Below are positions 41,043-48,949 of a stretch of DNA of 64,000 bases, piece by piece; position 1 is the first letter of the stretch, and every line of letters starts with the position of its first letter. A model generated the notes under the pieces. The model did not search any database, was not told the DNA's origin, and saw only the letters and a program-made list of their open reading frames with translations. This stretch comes from a virus. The stretch lies in the IMG/VR virus record IMGVR_UViG_3300035698_017726, positions 1 to 64,000 of that record. One strand, written 5' to 3'. Made by a program: the position numbers and the translations under genes.

Positions 41043-42839
41043 ATGTCTGTTGTTTCGAAAGAGTGGCACGGAGAGACCATCAGTAGATGGGTCACTCCTG
41101 GCTACGTATACGAAGATTACGACGAACAATGGGACTATGAGGACCCCGCACCAGAGATTGAGGACTGGGAAAGAGAGGCCGCATTAGAAGAAGTAGCGGA
41201 CAAAATCAACATGACGTGTTCTCAGTTCGTAGAGAACACCATCAAGGTGCCCAACGCAGACACGCGCACCATGGAGTACTTCTCCTACGCAGAGCGCGGC
41301 TATTTGAGGCGGGTCTACGACACCTCGTCGCGAAGAACTCTGCTCATGTGTGGCCGTCAGGTCGAGAAGAGTACGTCCCTAGGGAACAGAGCTCTAGCCG
41401 TCTCGTGCCTGATCCCTCACTTCAAGGTGCTGTATGTCTCTCCCTCCAGTACGCAGACCAAGGAGTTCTCGAAGACACGGCTAAAGGAGGTCTCTGAGAC
41501 GTCCCCGGACATCAAGGTGTGGTTCCCTTCCCACCTCACGGACAACGTCTTCGAAAAGAAGGCAATCAACAGAAGCCAGATTACTCTGCGCTACGCATTC
41601 CTCAATGCTGACCGTTGTCGAGGCCTGAGCTCCGACCTGATCTGTCTAGACGAGTTCCAGGACATCCTCCTGGACAACATTCCCGTTATCGAAGAGTCCG
41701 CCTCTCACTCTCCCTTCAAATGGTTTACCTATTCCGGTACTCCAAAGTCGCTGGACAACCCCATTGAGGTGTTCTGGCAGACTCGGTCCACGCAGAATGA
41801 GTGGGCAGTTCCTTGTGAGCGTCACGGCCACCCCAAGCAGCCCGGTACGTGGCACTGGAACATCCTCAGTGAGAAAAACATCGGTATTCAGGGCCTCATC
41901 TGCGATAAGTGCGGAAAGAGGATTTACCCCGACCACCCGATGTCTCAGTGGGTGCGTACAGCTACTCCTGACCCCAAGTTCGAAACCTTCGAAGGGTTCA
42001 GAATTCCTCAGCTTATGGTCCCCTGGATTGAGTGGACCAACATCCTCACGAAGTACAACGACTACTCCAGAGCTCGGTTCTTCAACGAGGTTCTGGGCCA
42101 GTCATTCGATTCCGGCCAGAGACCACTGACTCAGAAGGACGTCCAGGACAACTGCGACGTGAACTTCAAGATTTCGCCTGAATTCATCAAGGAGCTACAG
42201 GCGACCAGAATGTCCGGCAACAAGATCTATGCTGGCATCGACTGGGGACAGGACTCCAGCAATTCCTATACGGTCCTTTCTCTCGGCACCTACATTGAGG
42301 GACGGTTCACGATCTTCTTCATCCATAAGTTCATTGGCGCTGAGTCCGGGGCCAAAGAGCAGATGATCAAAATTAAGAAGATCATCAATGGCTTCGGAGT
42401 AGATAGAATCGGCGTTGACTACGGTGGAGGCTTCTGGCCAAACGATGAGCTCCTGCGCGCCTACGGCTCTAGTCGTGTCTTTAGGTACCAGTATTCGTCT
42501 CCGAAGCACCACCTGCAATGGGACACCAAGCTAGGCAGATACCTCGTCCATCGCTCAGAAGTAATGAGTGCGGTCTTCAACTCGATTAAGCGTCGTACCG
42601 TATTCAGGTTCCCCATGTGGACCGACTTCCAGCCCTTCGCCAAGGATATGTTGGCTATCTTCTCTGAGTACAATGAGCGCACCAGAATGACTGAGTATAA
42701 GAAGTCGCCGAACACCACGGATGACTCCTTCCACTCCATCCTGTTCTGCTTCCTTGCCTCGATGATTGACTATCCCCGTCCAGAGATCCTGGTCCCCAGT
42801 GTCCAGACAGACATGGAGATAAATAGACGACACAGCTAA
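41043..42839 (+). CDS. terL: Terminase large subunit
   Basis: It cuts concatemeric DNA and pumps it into the head. The 598-aa protein has an adenine-side helix, the P-loop C-G-R-Q-V-E-K-S-T (103-111), Walker B L-I-C-L-D-E-F (199-205), and an RNase H-fold nuclease with G-I-D-W-G-Q-D (D400), G-V-D-Y-G-G-G and a late D-D-S-F-H-S. A zinc-like cluster (C-E-R-H-G-H, C-D-K-C) lies between ATPase and nuclease. Glu stands where Gly precedes the P-loop Lys. It is alone on the plus strand between two minus blocks; no small terminase was identified. Confidence 0.9.
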   Translation: MSVVSKEWHGETISRWVTPGYVYEDYDEQWDYEDPAPEIEDWEREAALEEVADKINMTCSQFVENTIKVPNADTRTMEYFSYAERGYLRRVYDTSSRRTLLMCGRQVEKSTSLGNRALAVSCLIPHFKVLYVSPSSTQTKEFSKTRLKEVSETSPDIKVWFPSHLTDNVFEKKAINRSQITLRYAFLNADRCRGLSSDLICLDEFQDILLDNIPVIEESASHSPFKWFTYSGTPKSLDNPIEVFWQTRSTQNEWAVPCERHGHPKQPGTWHWNILSEKNIGIQGLICDKCGKRIYPDHPMSQWVRTATPDPKFETFEGFRIPQLMVPWIEWTNILTKYNDYSRARFFNEVLGQSFDSGQRPLTQKDVQDNCDVNFKISPEFIKELQATRMSGNKIYAGIDWGQDSSNSYTVLSLGTYIEGRFTIFFIHKFIGAESGAKEQMIKIKKIINGFGVDRIGVDYGGGFWPNDELLRAYGSSRVFRYQYSSPKHHLQWDTKLGRYLVHRSEVMSAVFNSIKRRTVFRFPMWTDFQPFAKDMLAIFSEYNERTRMTEYKKSPNTTDDSFHSILFCFLASMIDYPRPEILVPSVQTDMEINRRHS

Positions 42840-42848
42840 AAGGGGATT

Positions 42849-42883
42849 CTCCGAGGACCGCCCAATGGCGGCGGTCCTCGGAG
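42849..42883. terminator. Perfect 14-bp bidirectional terminator hairpin
   Basis: CTCCGAGGACCGCC pairs perfectly with GGCGGTCCTCGGAG around a 7-nt loop, between the convergent ends of terL and the membrane-protein gene. On the minus strand it is followed by AATCCCCTTTTAG, a usable T-tract; on the plus strand there is none. Confidence 0.75.
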
Positions 42884-42899
42884 ATGCTGTCTGGAAGTT

Positions 42900-43343
42900 C
42901 TAGGCCTCGGCAGCCACGACTTTCGGCTTGGCTGCCGAGGCCTTGGCGGCGGCGCTGTCCTTGGCGATGCCCTTGTTGATCGCTGCCTCGAGCACGGGCT
43001 CGAGCACGATTTCACGCTCGGCGGCGCTGTCCACGAACGCCTGCTGGGCAGCGGCGCCCTTGCTGGCCCAGCGCCGGTGGGCGCGGGCCTGCAGGTTCGT
43101 GCTGCGGACTGCATCCGCCTTCGGCGTCACCGCCAAGATGCGGAAGCCGATGCCGGTGATGGCGCCGATGGCGCCGCTGGTGATGACCGCCCAGAGGGGG
43201 ATCGTGCGCCCAGCGAGCCGGGCGATACCGAAGCTGGTGCCGATTGCGGCGCCGGCGCCAGTGGCGGGGGCGACGAGTTCAGCCGCCACGACTTGCATGG
43301 GTCGCAAGACCCAGAGAGCGAGGAGGGTACGGATGGTGAGCAT
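42900..43343 (-). CDS. GC-rich Ala-rich membrane protein
   Basis: The 147-aa product has hydrophobic spans at about residues 5-45 and 48-70 (small residues, A-G-A-A-I-G-T-S-F-G and I-T-S-G-A-I-G-A-I-T-G-I-G-F), then a long Ala/Lys helical tail. Its codons are visibly richer in G and C at third positions than those of terL or the genes after 44862. GGGAG lies 11 nt before the ATG. No family is recognised. It may be a superinfection-exclusion or lysis-related protein; inference. Confidence 0.6.
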   Translation of the reverse strand: MLTIRTLLALWVLRPMQVVAAELVAPATGAGAAIGTSFGIARLAGRTIPLWAVITSGAIGAITGIGFRILAVTPKADAVRSTNLQARAHRRWASKGAAAQQAFVDSAAEREIVLEPVLEAAINKGIAKDSAAAKASAAKPKVVAAEA

Positions 43344-43415
43344 AGTAGACAGTCTCCCTAGGGGGTGAATGCATCTAGAGAAAGAGGTTCATCAACTCTG
43401 GATACATAGATCTTA

Positions 43416-43437
43416 TGCAGGAAACTGCAGGTTTTTT
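43416..43437 (+). terminator. Plus-strand terminator-like hairpin with T6
   Basis: TGCAG-GAAA-CTGCA is a 5-bp stem with a GAAA tetraloop, followed by GGTTTTTT. It reads as a plus-strand terminator although no plus-strand gene lies just upstream, so it may stop read-through from terL. Confidence 0.45.
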
Positions 43438-43457
43438 ATCCATTTATGGGGCTATTT

Positions 43458-43481
43458 GGACGCCCCTCAGAGAGGGGGTCC
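43458..43481 (-). terminator. Hairpin after the coiled-coil gene
   Basis: GGAC-G-CCCCTC pairs with GAGGGG-GTCC (one bulged G), loop AGA. It starts 12 nt after the stop of the minus-strand coiled-coil gene. The T-run after it is weak. Confidence 0.45.
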
Positions 43482-43493
43482 ATGGCCAAAGGC

Positions 43494-44060
43494 CTAGTTG
43501 TGCATGGTCGGCCGAGGCGGCCGAAGTCTGCGACTCTTCGGCTTCGGCGCGGGCTCGTCGGCTTGTTCCACCTCGGCAGCGGCCGTCTCGATGGTAACCA
43601 CACGGCGGCTGATGCGCCCGATGGCCTCGCTGTTGCTCTCTGCGGCGTCCTCGATCCCTTGGACACGGACGGACAACTCCGAGATGGCTCCAATAGCGGT
43701 GGCTACGTCCGCCAACTCGCCGGTGAGGCGGGCCACATCCTTACCGAGAGCGGCGACCTTGGCCTTGGCCTTGGCCTTGTCCTTGCTCTGGACTTTGAGC
43801 TCCTCGGTCTGGCCGGTGAGCTGGTCCTTGAGTCCCTGGACCTGGACGGCGAGATCGGCACGGGCCTTCTCACTCGCAGCCAGCGCGGCGGTGGTGACGT
43901 TGGGCTTCGGCACGGGCTTGCGCGCGGGCTTGGCCTTCGGCTTCGTTGCCTCGACGGCAGCGTCAGAGGCTTGCTCGTGCAGCTCCTGCACGGCTGCCTC
44001 GTGGCCGTCTCCGATGGGCTCTGGCGTAGGGACGTCCTTCTTGCTTTCTGGGGTAGGCAC
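43494..44060 (-). CDS. GC-rich Ala/Lys coiled-coil protein
   Basis: From GTG 44060 (GAGAG about 8 nt upstream) the 188-aa product has a Pro/Lys-rich first third (K-P-K-A-K-P-A-R-K-P), then a continuous heptad-type helix (about 60-165, L-A-V-Q-V-Q-G-L-K-D-Q-L) and a basic Pro/Arg tail. Codons are GC-rich like those of the membrane-protein gene. No family is recognised. Together with that gene and the helix-turn-helix gene it looks like a small accessory cassette. Confidence 0.6.
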   Translation of the reverse strand: MPTPESKKDVPTPEPIGDGHEAAVQELHEQASDAAVEATKPKAKPARKPVPKPNVTTAALAASEKARADLAVQVQGLKDQLTGQTEELKVQSKDKAKAKAKVAALGKDVARLTGELADVATAIGAISELSVRVQGIEDAAESNSEAIGRISRRVVTIETAAAEVEQADEPAPKPKSRRLRPPRPTMHN

Positions 44061-44091
44061 AGATCACTCTCTCTGTTGGGGTTCACTATGC

Positions 44092-44799
44092 TTATGACCT
44101 CCTACGGAGAGCCTTTGTAACTGCGTCTTGGATAGAGCCAGGAACTTGGTCTATGGCTAGACGGGTTACTTCTGGGTCCAGAGAGGTGTAGCCCTCGGCG
44201 TAGATGACTGCGGAGACCCTGAGACGTCTACGCCCTTCGGCAAGTTGCTTATGTAGTGCTTGCAGTTCCAGAGACTGGGCGTACTCTTTCATGTCCACTA
44301 CGTGCAAGGTCATCTGCCTACATAGCAGCAGAAAAGGCTTCCATGGTTTCCTATCCTCAGTTGCCTTGGAGATTGTCCGGAAATCGTCTTCATCCATCCT
44401 GAAGAAGACCTCTACCCAAGGCTGAATCTCGTCTACGACCCAATCTCCTCTCCCTAGCTGCTGGATACATACTGTATGGAGCTGCTTGGCGTATTCTGGA
44501 GCCATACTCAAAGGATTGGACTTAGTGTCCAGTACCCGCAGAACAGTCTCCATTTGCGCCTCTAGCCGACGCATCCGCATCTTCATCTGGAGTACCTCTT
44601 TACGGGAGACTAGAGATTGCTTACCCAATTCCTCCTTCTCTCTCCGGAACTCTTCCAGTTCTGTGGCATCCAGCCACTTTCTGTTGTCGCCCTTACGTTT
44701 ACGGCCGTATAGGAGGCCCTGACTCAGGTAGCCACGGATAGTTCTGGTAGAAACCCCTAGTCTTTTGGCTGCATCTTCTATGGTAAGGTCGTTTTTCAA
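44092..44799 (-). CDS. Helix-turn-helix (MerR-like) DNA-binding protein
   Basis: Residues 5-50 match a winged helix-turn-helix of the MerR/excisionase kind: L-T-I-E-D-A-A-K-R-L-G-V-S-T-R-T-I-R-G-Y, then G-D-N-R-K-W-L-D-A-T-E-L. A coiled coil (about 55-90) and a larger helical domain follow; 235 aa in all. TTG 44799 has AGGAG 7 nt upstream. It could regulate the cassette or the divergent plus-strand head genes, or be a small-terminase-like DNA-recognition protein, since none was found; inference. Confidence 0.7.
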   Translation of the reverse strand: MKNDLTIEDAAKRLGVSTRTIRGYLSQGLLYGRKRKGDNRKWLDATELEEFRREKEELGKQSLVSRKEVLQMKMRMRRLEAQMETVLRVLDTKSNPLSMAPEYAKQLHTVCIQQLGRGDWVVDEIQPWVEVFFRMDEDDFRTISKATEDRKPWKPFLLLCRQMTLHVVDMKEYAQSLELQALHKQLAEGRRRLRVSAVIYAEGYTSLDPEVTRLAIDQVPGSIQDAVTKALRRRS

Positions 44800-44861
44800 G
44801 GTGATTCTCCTTTGATTCTAGTAAAAGCCTTGCTACCCTTCAGATAGGATAGAGGTAAGTA

Positions 44862-45740
44862 ATGAGCTGGAACAGGTCCATCACAGAGAGTGACCTCAGA
44901 AGCATGGCTTCCGAGGCTACCTCCCTACACCTAAACGATGGCATCCCACTCACTGATTCAGTGGTAAAGGTCGCCAGTGATAAGAACAATCTCACGTCTG
45001 AGCACCTGCGCAGAGTTTGTGAAATGACCTATCACGATACGTATGAGCGCATGTTCCGAGACGGAGAAGGCAGCGATAGATACGTGAGCTTCGACCCTCC
45101 TGATGCTGATGCGGTGATCCAGTCCGTAAATGGTGATGAAGCCAAAACAGCATCCGTTCCTTGGAGAGCTACCGGTATGACTCCTACTCCTTATGCAGAA
45201 AAGACCGCCTCAGTTGGTGTCCGCCGCTTTGTTCCAACTAACGCCTTCGACGCGTTGGTAAAGTCTGCTGAGGCTCCCGAGTCCAGCTGGGCTGACCCGA
45301 CTGGCGAATTACGTAGGCTTCGGAACCACATGAAGGAGGCCATGCTCGAGCTAGACTCGCGGGTAGGTAGAACTACCGCTGCGGTCAAGATTGCCGAGTA
45401 CGAGCTCTTCTCCCATGCGGACCAGGCCTGTAAGCAGGGCCATCCAGTGGACCGAGTTCTGTCTGTCTGCCTTGGTGGGCTAGAGAAGGAAGGTCACGCT
45501 ACCTCTCCCTCGGGCCAAGACGTACTTCACACTCTGGCAGAGAACCTACTCCAGAGCGGTTGGTCGCATGAAAAGACTGCTGCTGTTGAAGGAGAGGTGA
45601 ACACTTCTCACCCCATCGCGGTGACCAGTGTTAAACTGGCGGAGTTGAAGAGCCAGAGAGAGCACCTCGAGCTTTCTCTCGGTTTCATCCGTGAAGACTT
45701 CGACCGTGCCAACGAGGAACTCCTTGCCCTGCTCACATGA
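44862..45740 (+). CDS. Virion-associated protein with KTAS peptides, 292 aa
   Basis: First gene of the head block. It carries three copies of the peptide: E-A-K-T-A-S (about 92-97), A-E-K-T-A-S (about 110-115) and H-E-K-T-A-A (about 243-248). The protein is otherwise helical, with a heptad-like C-terminus. No clear ribosome binding site was found beyond AGAGG. No family is recognised. Confidence 0.65.
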   Translation: MSWNRSITESDLRSMASEATSLHLNDGIPLTDSVVKVASDKNNLTSEHLRRVCEMTYHDTYERMFRDGEGSDRYVSFDPPDADAVIQSVNGDEAKTASVPWRATGMTPTPYAEKTASVGVRRFVPTNAFDALVKSAEAPESSWADPTGELRRLRNHMKEAMLELDSRVGRTTAAVKIAEYELFSHADQACKQGHPVDRVLSVCLGGLEKEGHATSPSGQDVLHTLAENLLQSGWSHEKTAAVEGEVNTSHPIAVTSVKLAELKSQREHLELSLGFIREDFDRANEELLALLT

Positions 45741-45756
45741 GACAGAACGTGAGAGA

Positions 45757-45954
45757 ATGGCCCGTCTCAGGAAGGTGGCCAACGTCGCTAAACTGACTGA
45801 TGCGGTCGCTGGCGCGGCTAAAACTGTCGGCGGCGCCGTAATGAAGAATCCCCTTACTACTGGCGTCGCCCTAGCATTAGGGCCTGCGTCCATAGCTTCC
45901 GGGATCGGGCAGACTCTAGGCACCGCCAAGAGAAACTACAACGCTCTCAGGTAA
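45757..45954 (+). CDS. Small Ala/Gly-rich virion protein, 65 aa
   Basis: ATG 45757 has GAGAG just upstream. After R-L-R-K-V-A-N-V-A-K-L a small-residue stretch (A-V-A-G-A-A-K-T-V-G-G-A-V) leads to a hydrophobic segment L-T-T-G-V-A-L-A-L-G-P-A-S-I. It is possibly membrane-active. No family is recognised. Confidence 0.55.
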   Translation: MARLRKVANVAKLTDAVAGAAKTVGGAVMKNPLTTGVALALGPASIASGIGQTLGTAKRNYNALR

Positions 45955-45960
45955 TGAACT

Positions 45961-46986
45961 ATGATTTCTGCTGATGTATACCAGGACCAAGCGAAAGGGA
46001 TTCTGACCGAGGACGATGTTAGTGAGGTGGAGCAGTTCTCCGCCATGCTCAAGTCTGCGGGAGTTCCTCCTCCGATCCCCACTCCAATCGAGGCCGCTCC
46101 TCCGGCGGCCTTCCACGGAGGCGAGGCCCAGCAGCAGGGGAACAACGCGCAGACAGCCATGATGACCGGACTGCTGCAAGGAGTTGGAGCGGCTGGAGCT
46201 GGCCTCATCGGTCATGGCGCCACTAAGGGTATTCGCGCTGCTGGAGAGAAGCTGACCAGGGGCCGGGACCTGAAGAAGGCCCTCGACGTCTATCCGCACC
46301 TCAACGACCAGTACTCTCCTGAAGATGTGAAGCTAGTCTGGAACTCTCTACGACATCTGAATCCTTGGCTGACCAAGGACCCTCTGACTGCTGGGACTCT
46401 TCTAGGACAAACTCTTCGCAATAGAGACGTTCAGAACCCATCTGCTGCTCCTCGTATGGACCTAGGTATCGCTAAGGAACTTGTCCGTACCGAGCCCGCT
46501 AGGCAGGACCCAATGTCCCAGGCCGTGGTCGGCGGACTCCAGACCGGAGTCTCCGAAGGTGTACGTACTTACGGCAACCTCCAAGCAGGGAAGGCTCAGG
46601 CACAGCAGCGCGTTGAAGACCATTTCAACCGTCAAAGCATCTCGGATAGGGACCTTGACCTTAGAGGTCAGCAGCAGATGGAGATGGAGGGCTTCAAGGA
46701 TCGGCTCGGAGCTTACGGAGATAGAGCCACCCAGGGACAGAAAGACCAGATGGCTATGGAGGCGGAGAAGTCGCGCCTCAAGCGCCAAGGTGTTGAGACA
46801 GGGCTCGACGATCCTATGTCCAGAAGCGATACGGACTCCGTTCTTCTCCAAGCAGCTCTACGGGGGGATGCTCCTCTTGTTGAGCCTACTGCCAATGCTG
46901 GGGGAGAGGTTACTGGACAGCGTCGAGCCTGGCCGCCCCCTCCAAGAGTTCAAATGCCTCCTCCAGGAGGCAGAGGAACTTCGTAA
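45961..46986 (+). CDS. Virion-associated protein with glycine-zipper segment, 341 aa
   Basis: The N-terminus has D-V-S-E-V-E-Q-F-S-A-M-L-K-S-A-G. A zipper (G-L-L-Q-G-V-G-A-A-G-A-G-L-I-G-H-G) lies near residue 70. A Gln/Arg/Met-rich coiled coil spans about 190-290 and a Pro-rich tail ends the protein. It is immediately followed by the protease gene. No family is recognised. Confidence 0.6.
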   Translation: MISADVYQDQAKGILTEDDVSEVEQFSAMLKSAGVPPPIPTPIEAAPPAAFHGGEAQQQGNNAQTAMMTGLLQGVGAAGAGLIGHGATKGIRAAGEKLTRGRDLKKALDVYPHLNDQYSPEDVKLVWNSLRHLNPWLTKDPLTAGTLLGQTLRNRDVQNPSAAPRMDLGIAKELVRTEPARQDPMSQAVVGGLQTGVSEGVRTYGNLQAGKAQAQQRVEDHFNRQSISDRDLDLRGQQQMEMEGFKDRLGAYGDRATQGQKDQMAMEAEKSRLKRQGVETGLDDPMSRSDTDSVLLQAALRGDAPLVEPTANAGGEVTGQRRAWPPPPRVQMPPPGGRGTS

Positions 46987-48867
46987 ATGGAAAAGTACTT
47001 CACCTGTCCAGGCTCGGTAGCCGGTGGGTTTCCACTCATCCATAGGATTGAGCCGGGAACCCGCTACGGGATGGGTGAAACTAATGGCCTGTGCAAGACC
47101 GCTTCCGAAGAGCATCTCCCTGAGGTGATGGAGCTGGTCGAGTCCATCAAAGCCAAGCCCGATAGGCTGTACCTTCTCAACAGTGCCCTCGGTGCAGGTG
47201 AGAAGGTTGGCTTCAACCTCCGGGGTGACTGGTTCACAGAAGAGGGACTGACCCACGAGCCTGAGGGCTGGAAAGAAACCCCTGTTTGGGATATCGACGG
47301 CCGTAGACAGCTGGCCAACTCTGCCGAGAAAACAGCTAGTGGGGGGAAGTTGGCCTGGGGATATCCCACTTTCTACAACGCACATAAGTTCCGCCATCAT
47401 GTAAACAAAGACCCAGACAGAGCTTACGGTTTTGTCCTAGGTGCCTTCTGGGACCCCAGAATGCGTCGGGTTATCTTGGTGTCCGAGCTCATCAAGGGAA
47501 TGTGTGACCGTCTTGGCGCTAGCGATCTATACAGTCGCATCGCTGACGGTGAGTTCCCGGATACATCCATGGGGGCCAAGGTACCCTGTGACCGCTGTGC
47601 GATTTGTGGCCACACCGCTAAGACCCCAGCTCAATACTGTAAGCATGTAAAGAAGAACGCCGAGCATCCTTATGGAATGGGAAACCTTCTGGACGATGGC
47701 CGTCGGTGTGGCGTCTACAACGACCATCCTCGCTTCTTTGACGATTCTTACGTGTTTATTGGAGCTGAGCGCTCGGCCAAGAACATGACGAACCTTACGG
47801 ACAAGGTGAAGGGAGAGAAGCCTTACAGCCGCAAGGTCTACAAGTACACCTCCTCCAAGAGCAAGAAGGCATCGGCCGAAGAAGAGCACGGTCTTCCCGA
47901 GACCAAGAGGCCTGACCTCAACCTCGAGACGAAACTCAATGAGGTCATCAAACAGCTCCCAGTTACTTCCCCCAGAGAGCGGGCCATCCTCAACTACCTA
48001 GTTGAGATGCGCCTAGCAGACAATGCAGTGGCTAAGGGAGTGATGAGTCAGGGAGAACGCACTCTCATGGAGCTCATCAGTAGCCGTAGAATCGAGCGGG
48101 AGCATGGAGCACCCAAGCAGTCGATGGAGCATCTAGAGAAGATCCTAGATACCAAATTCAACGCTATCTACGGTGACCACCATAAGCGGGCCTCGGCTAA
48201 ATGGGCCGAAATGATGAAAGAGATCCCCGCTCCGGCTATTGGGGTGGCCACTGACATAGAGTCCCTGGGTAAGCAGCTTCCTTCTCTGACAGAGGAACAG
48301 CTGGATTACATGTCTCAGAACCCTATCGGAACGCTAAAGGCCGCCGCTGCACTGGGAGTAGTGCTGCGTCCGGAAGAGTTCCAGCACGTTGTACTGAAGC
48401 AAGCCAACGCCGAACTTCTCCAAGGAATGGAAGATAAGGGCGAGGTCTTTGCACCCGAACGACTGGATCCCGACAAGGATTCAAGTTTTGACTACCGCGA
48501 CGGCATCACCAAACAGATGGTATCTGGTATGCAGGAGATGCTCGAAGACGTCACAACCAACGGCCTTCCATTCCTCCTAGAGCGGTCATTTTCCCCGCAG
48601 GCTTGCCGAATCCGCATGGTGAAGACCATAGATGTGGATGAGAAGCCAAAGTGTGCGGAGGTCAGGACCCCAGCTCTAGATAAGGTCGCTCATCTTTACA
48701 ACGAATATCGTTGTGGGTTAGTCGCAAACAAGCCAGATTGGAGGGCAATAGATGCGCCCCATTCCGGCGGCGACCTACTATATGAGGAGAAGCTGGCTGT
48801 GGCTGCTCACGAGACTTCAGATCTTCTTCTTTGCCTTGCCTATTGGCCGGCCATGCGCGTAGGATAA
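46987..48867 (+). CDS. Prohead maturation protease-like protein with zinc site
   Basis: The 626-aa protein has features of herpes/HK97-type head proteases: a Gly-Asp start domain, N-A-H133-K-F-R-H-H (His133, 137, 138), a strand R-V-I-L-V-S-E-L, then D-L-Y-S-R-I-A-D-G-E-F-P-D-T-S194-M-G, matching the catalytic Ser segment of that fold. A zinc cluster (C201, C204, C207 and a later C/H pair) follows S194. The last 350 residues are helical and could act as scaffold. K-T-A-S or related peptides occur at least four times, so it might process itself. The protease call is from motif order, not from a proven match. Confidence 0.6.
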   Translation: MEKYFTCPGSVAGGFPLIHRIEPGTRYGMGETNGLCKTASEEHLPEVMELVESIKAKPDRLYLLNSALGAGEKVGFNLRGDWFTEEGLTHEPEGWKETPVWDIDGRRQLANSAEKTASGGKLAWGYPTFYNAHKFRHHVNKDPDRAYGFVLGAFWDPRMRRVILVSELIKGMCDRLGASDLYSRIADGEFPDTSMGAKVPCDRCAICGHTAKTPAQYCKHVKKNAEHPYGMGNLLDDGRRCGVYNDHPRFFDDSYVFIGAERSAKNMTNLTDKVKGEKPYSRKVYKYTSSKSKKASAEEEHGLPETKRPDLNLETKLNEVIKQLPVTSPRERAILNYLVEMRLADNAVAKGVMSQGERTLMELISSRRIEREHGAPKQSMEHLEKILDTKFNAIYGDHHKRASAKWAEMMKEIPAPAIGVATDIESLGKQLPSLTEEQLDYMSQNPIGTLKAAAALGVVLRPEEFQHVVLKQANAELLQGMEDKGEVFAPERLDPDKDSSFDYRDGITKQMVSGMQEMLEDVTTNGLPFLLERSFSPQACRIRMVKTIDVDEKPKCAEVRTPALDKVAHLYNEYRCGLVANKPDWRAIDAPHSGGDLLYEEKLAVAAHETSDLLLCLAYWPAMRVG

Positions 48868-48949
48868 ACACTGACTCGCTGTGGCCGAGGGGCCTGCCTG
48901 TCCCTGTAGACGCCCTGACTACAAATCATCCATTCCCCGAGAGACCAAA

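Larger units (their letters stand above)
43344..43493. other. Intergenic region with two hairpins
   Basis: This 150-bp stretch separates the membrane-protein and coiled-coil genes. It holds no ORF of note, two hairpins (43416-43437 and 43458-43481) and the sequence ATCTTATGCA at 43410. Confidence 0.5.

Noticed and set aside
41349-41375. Terminase P-loop CGRQVEKST as a broken motor
   Set aside because: RQxxKS-type variants are familiar in large terminases, so the Glu is noted in the feature but not treated as a novelty.
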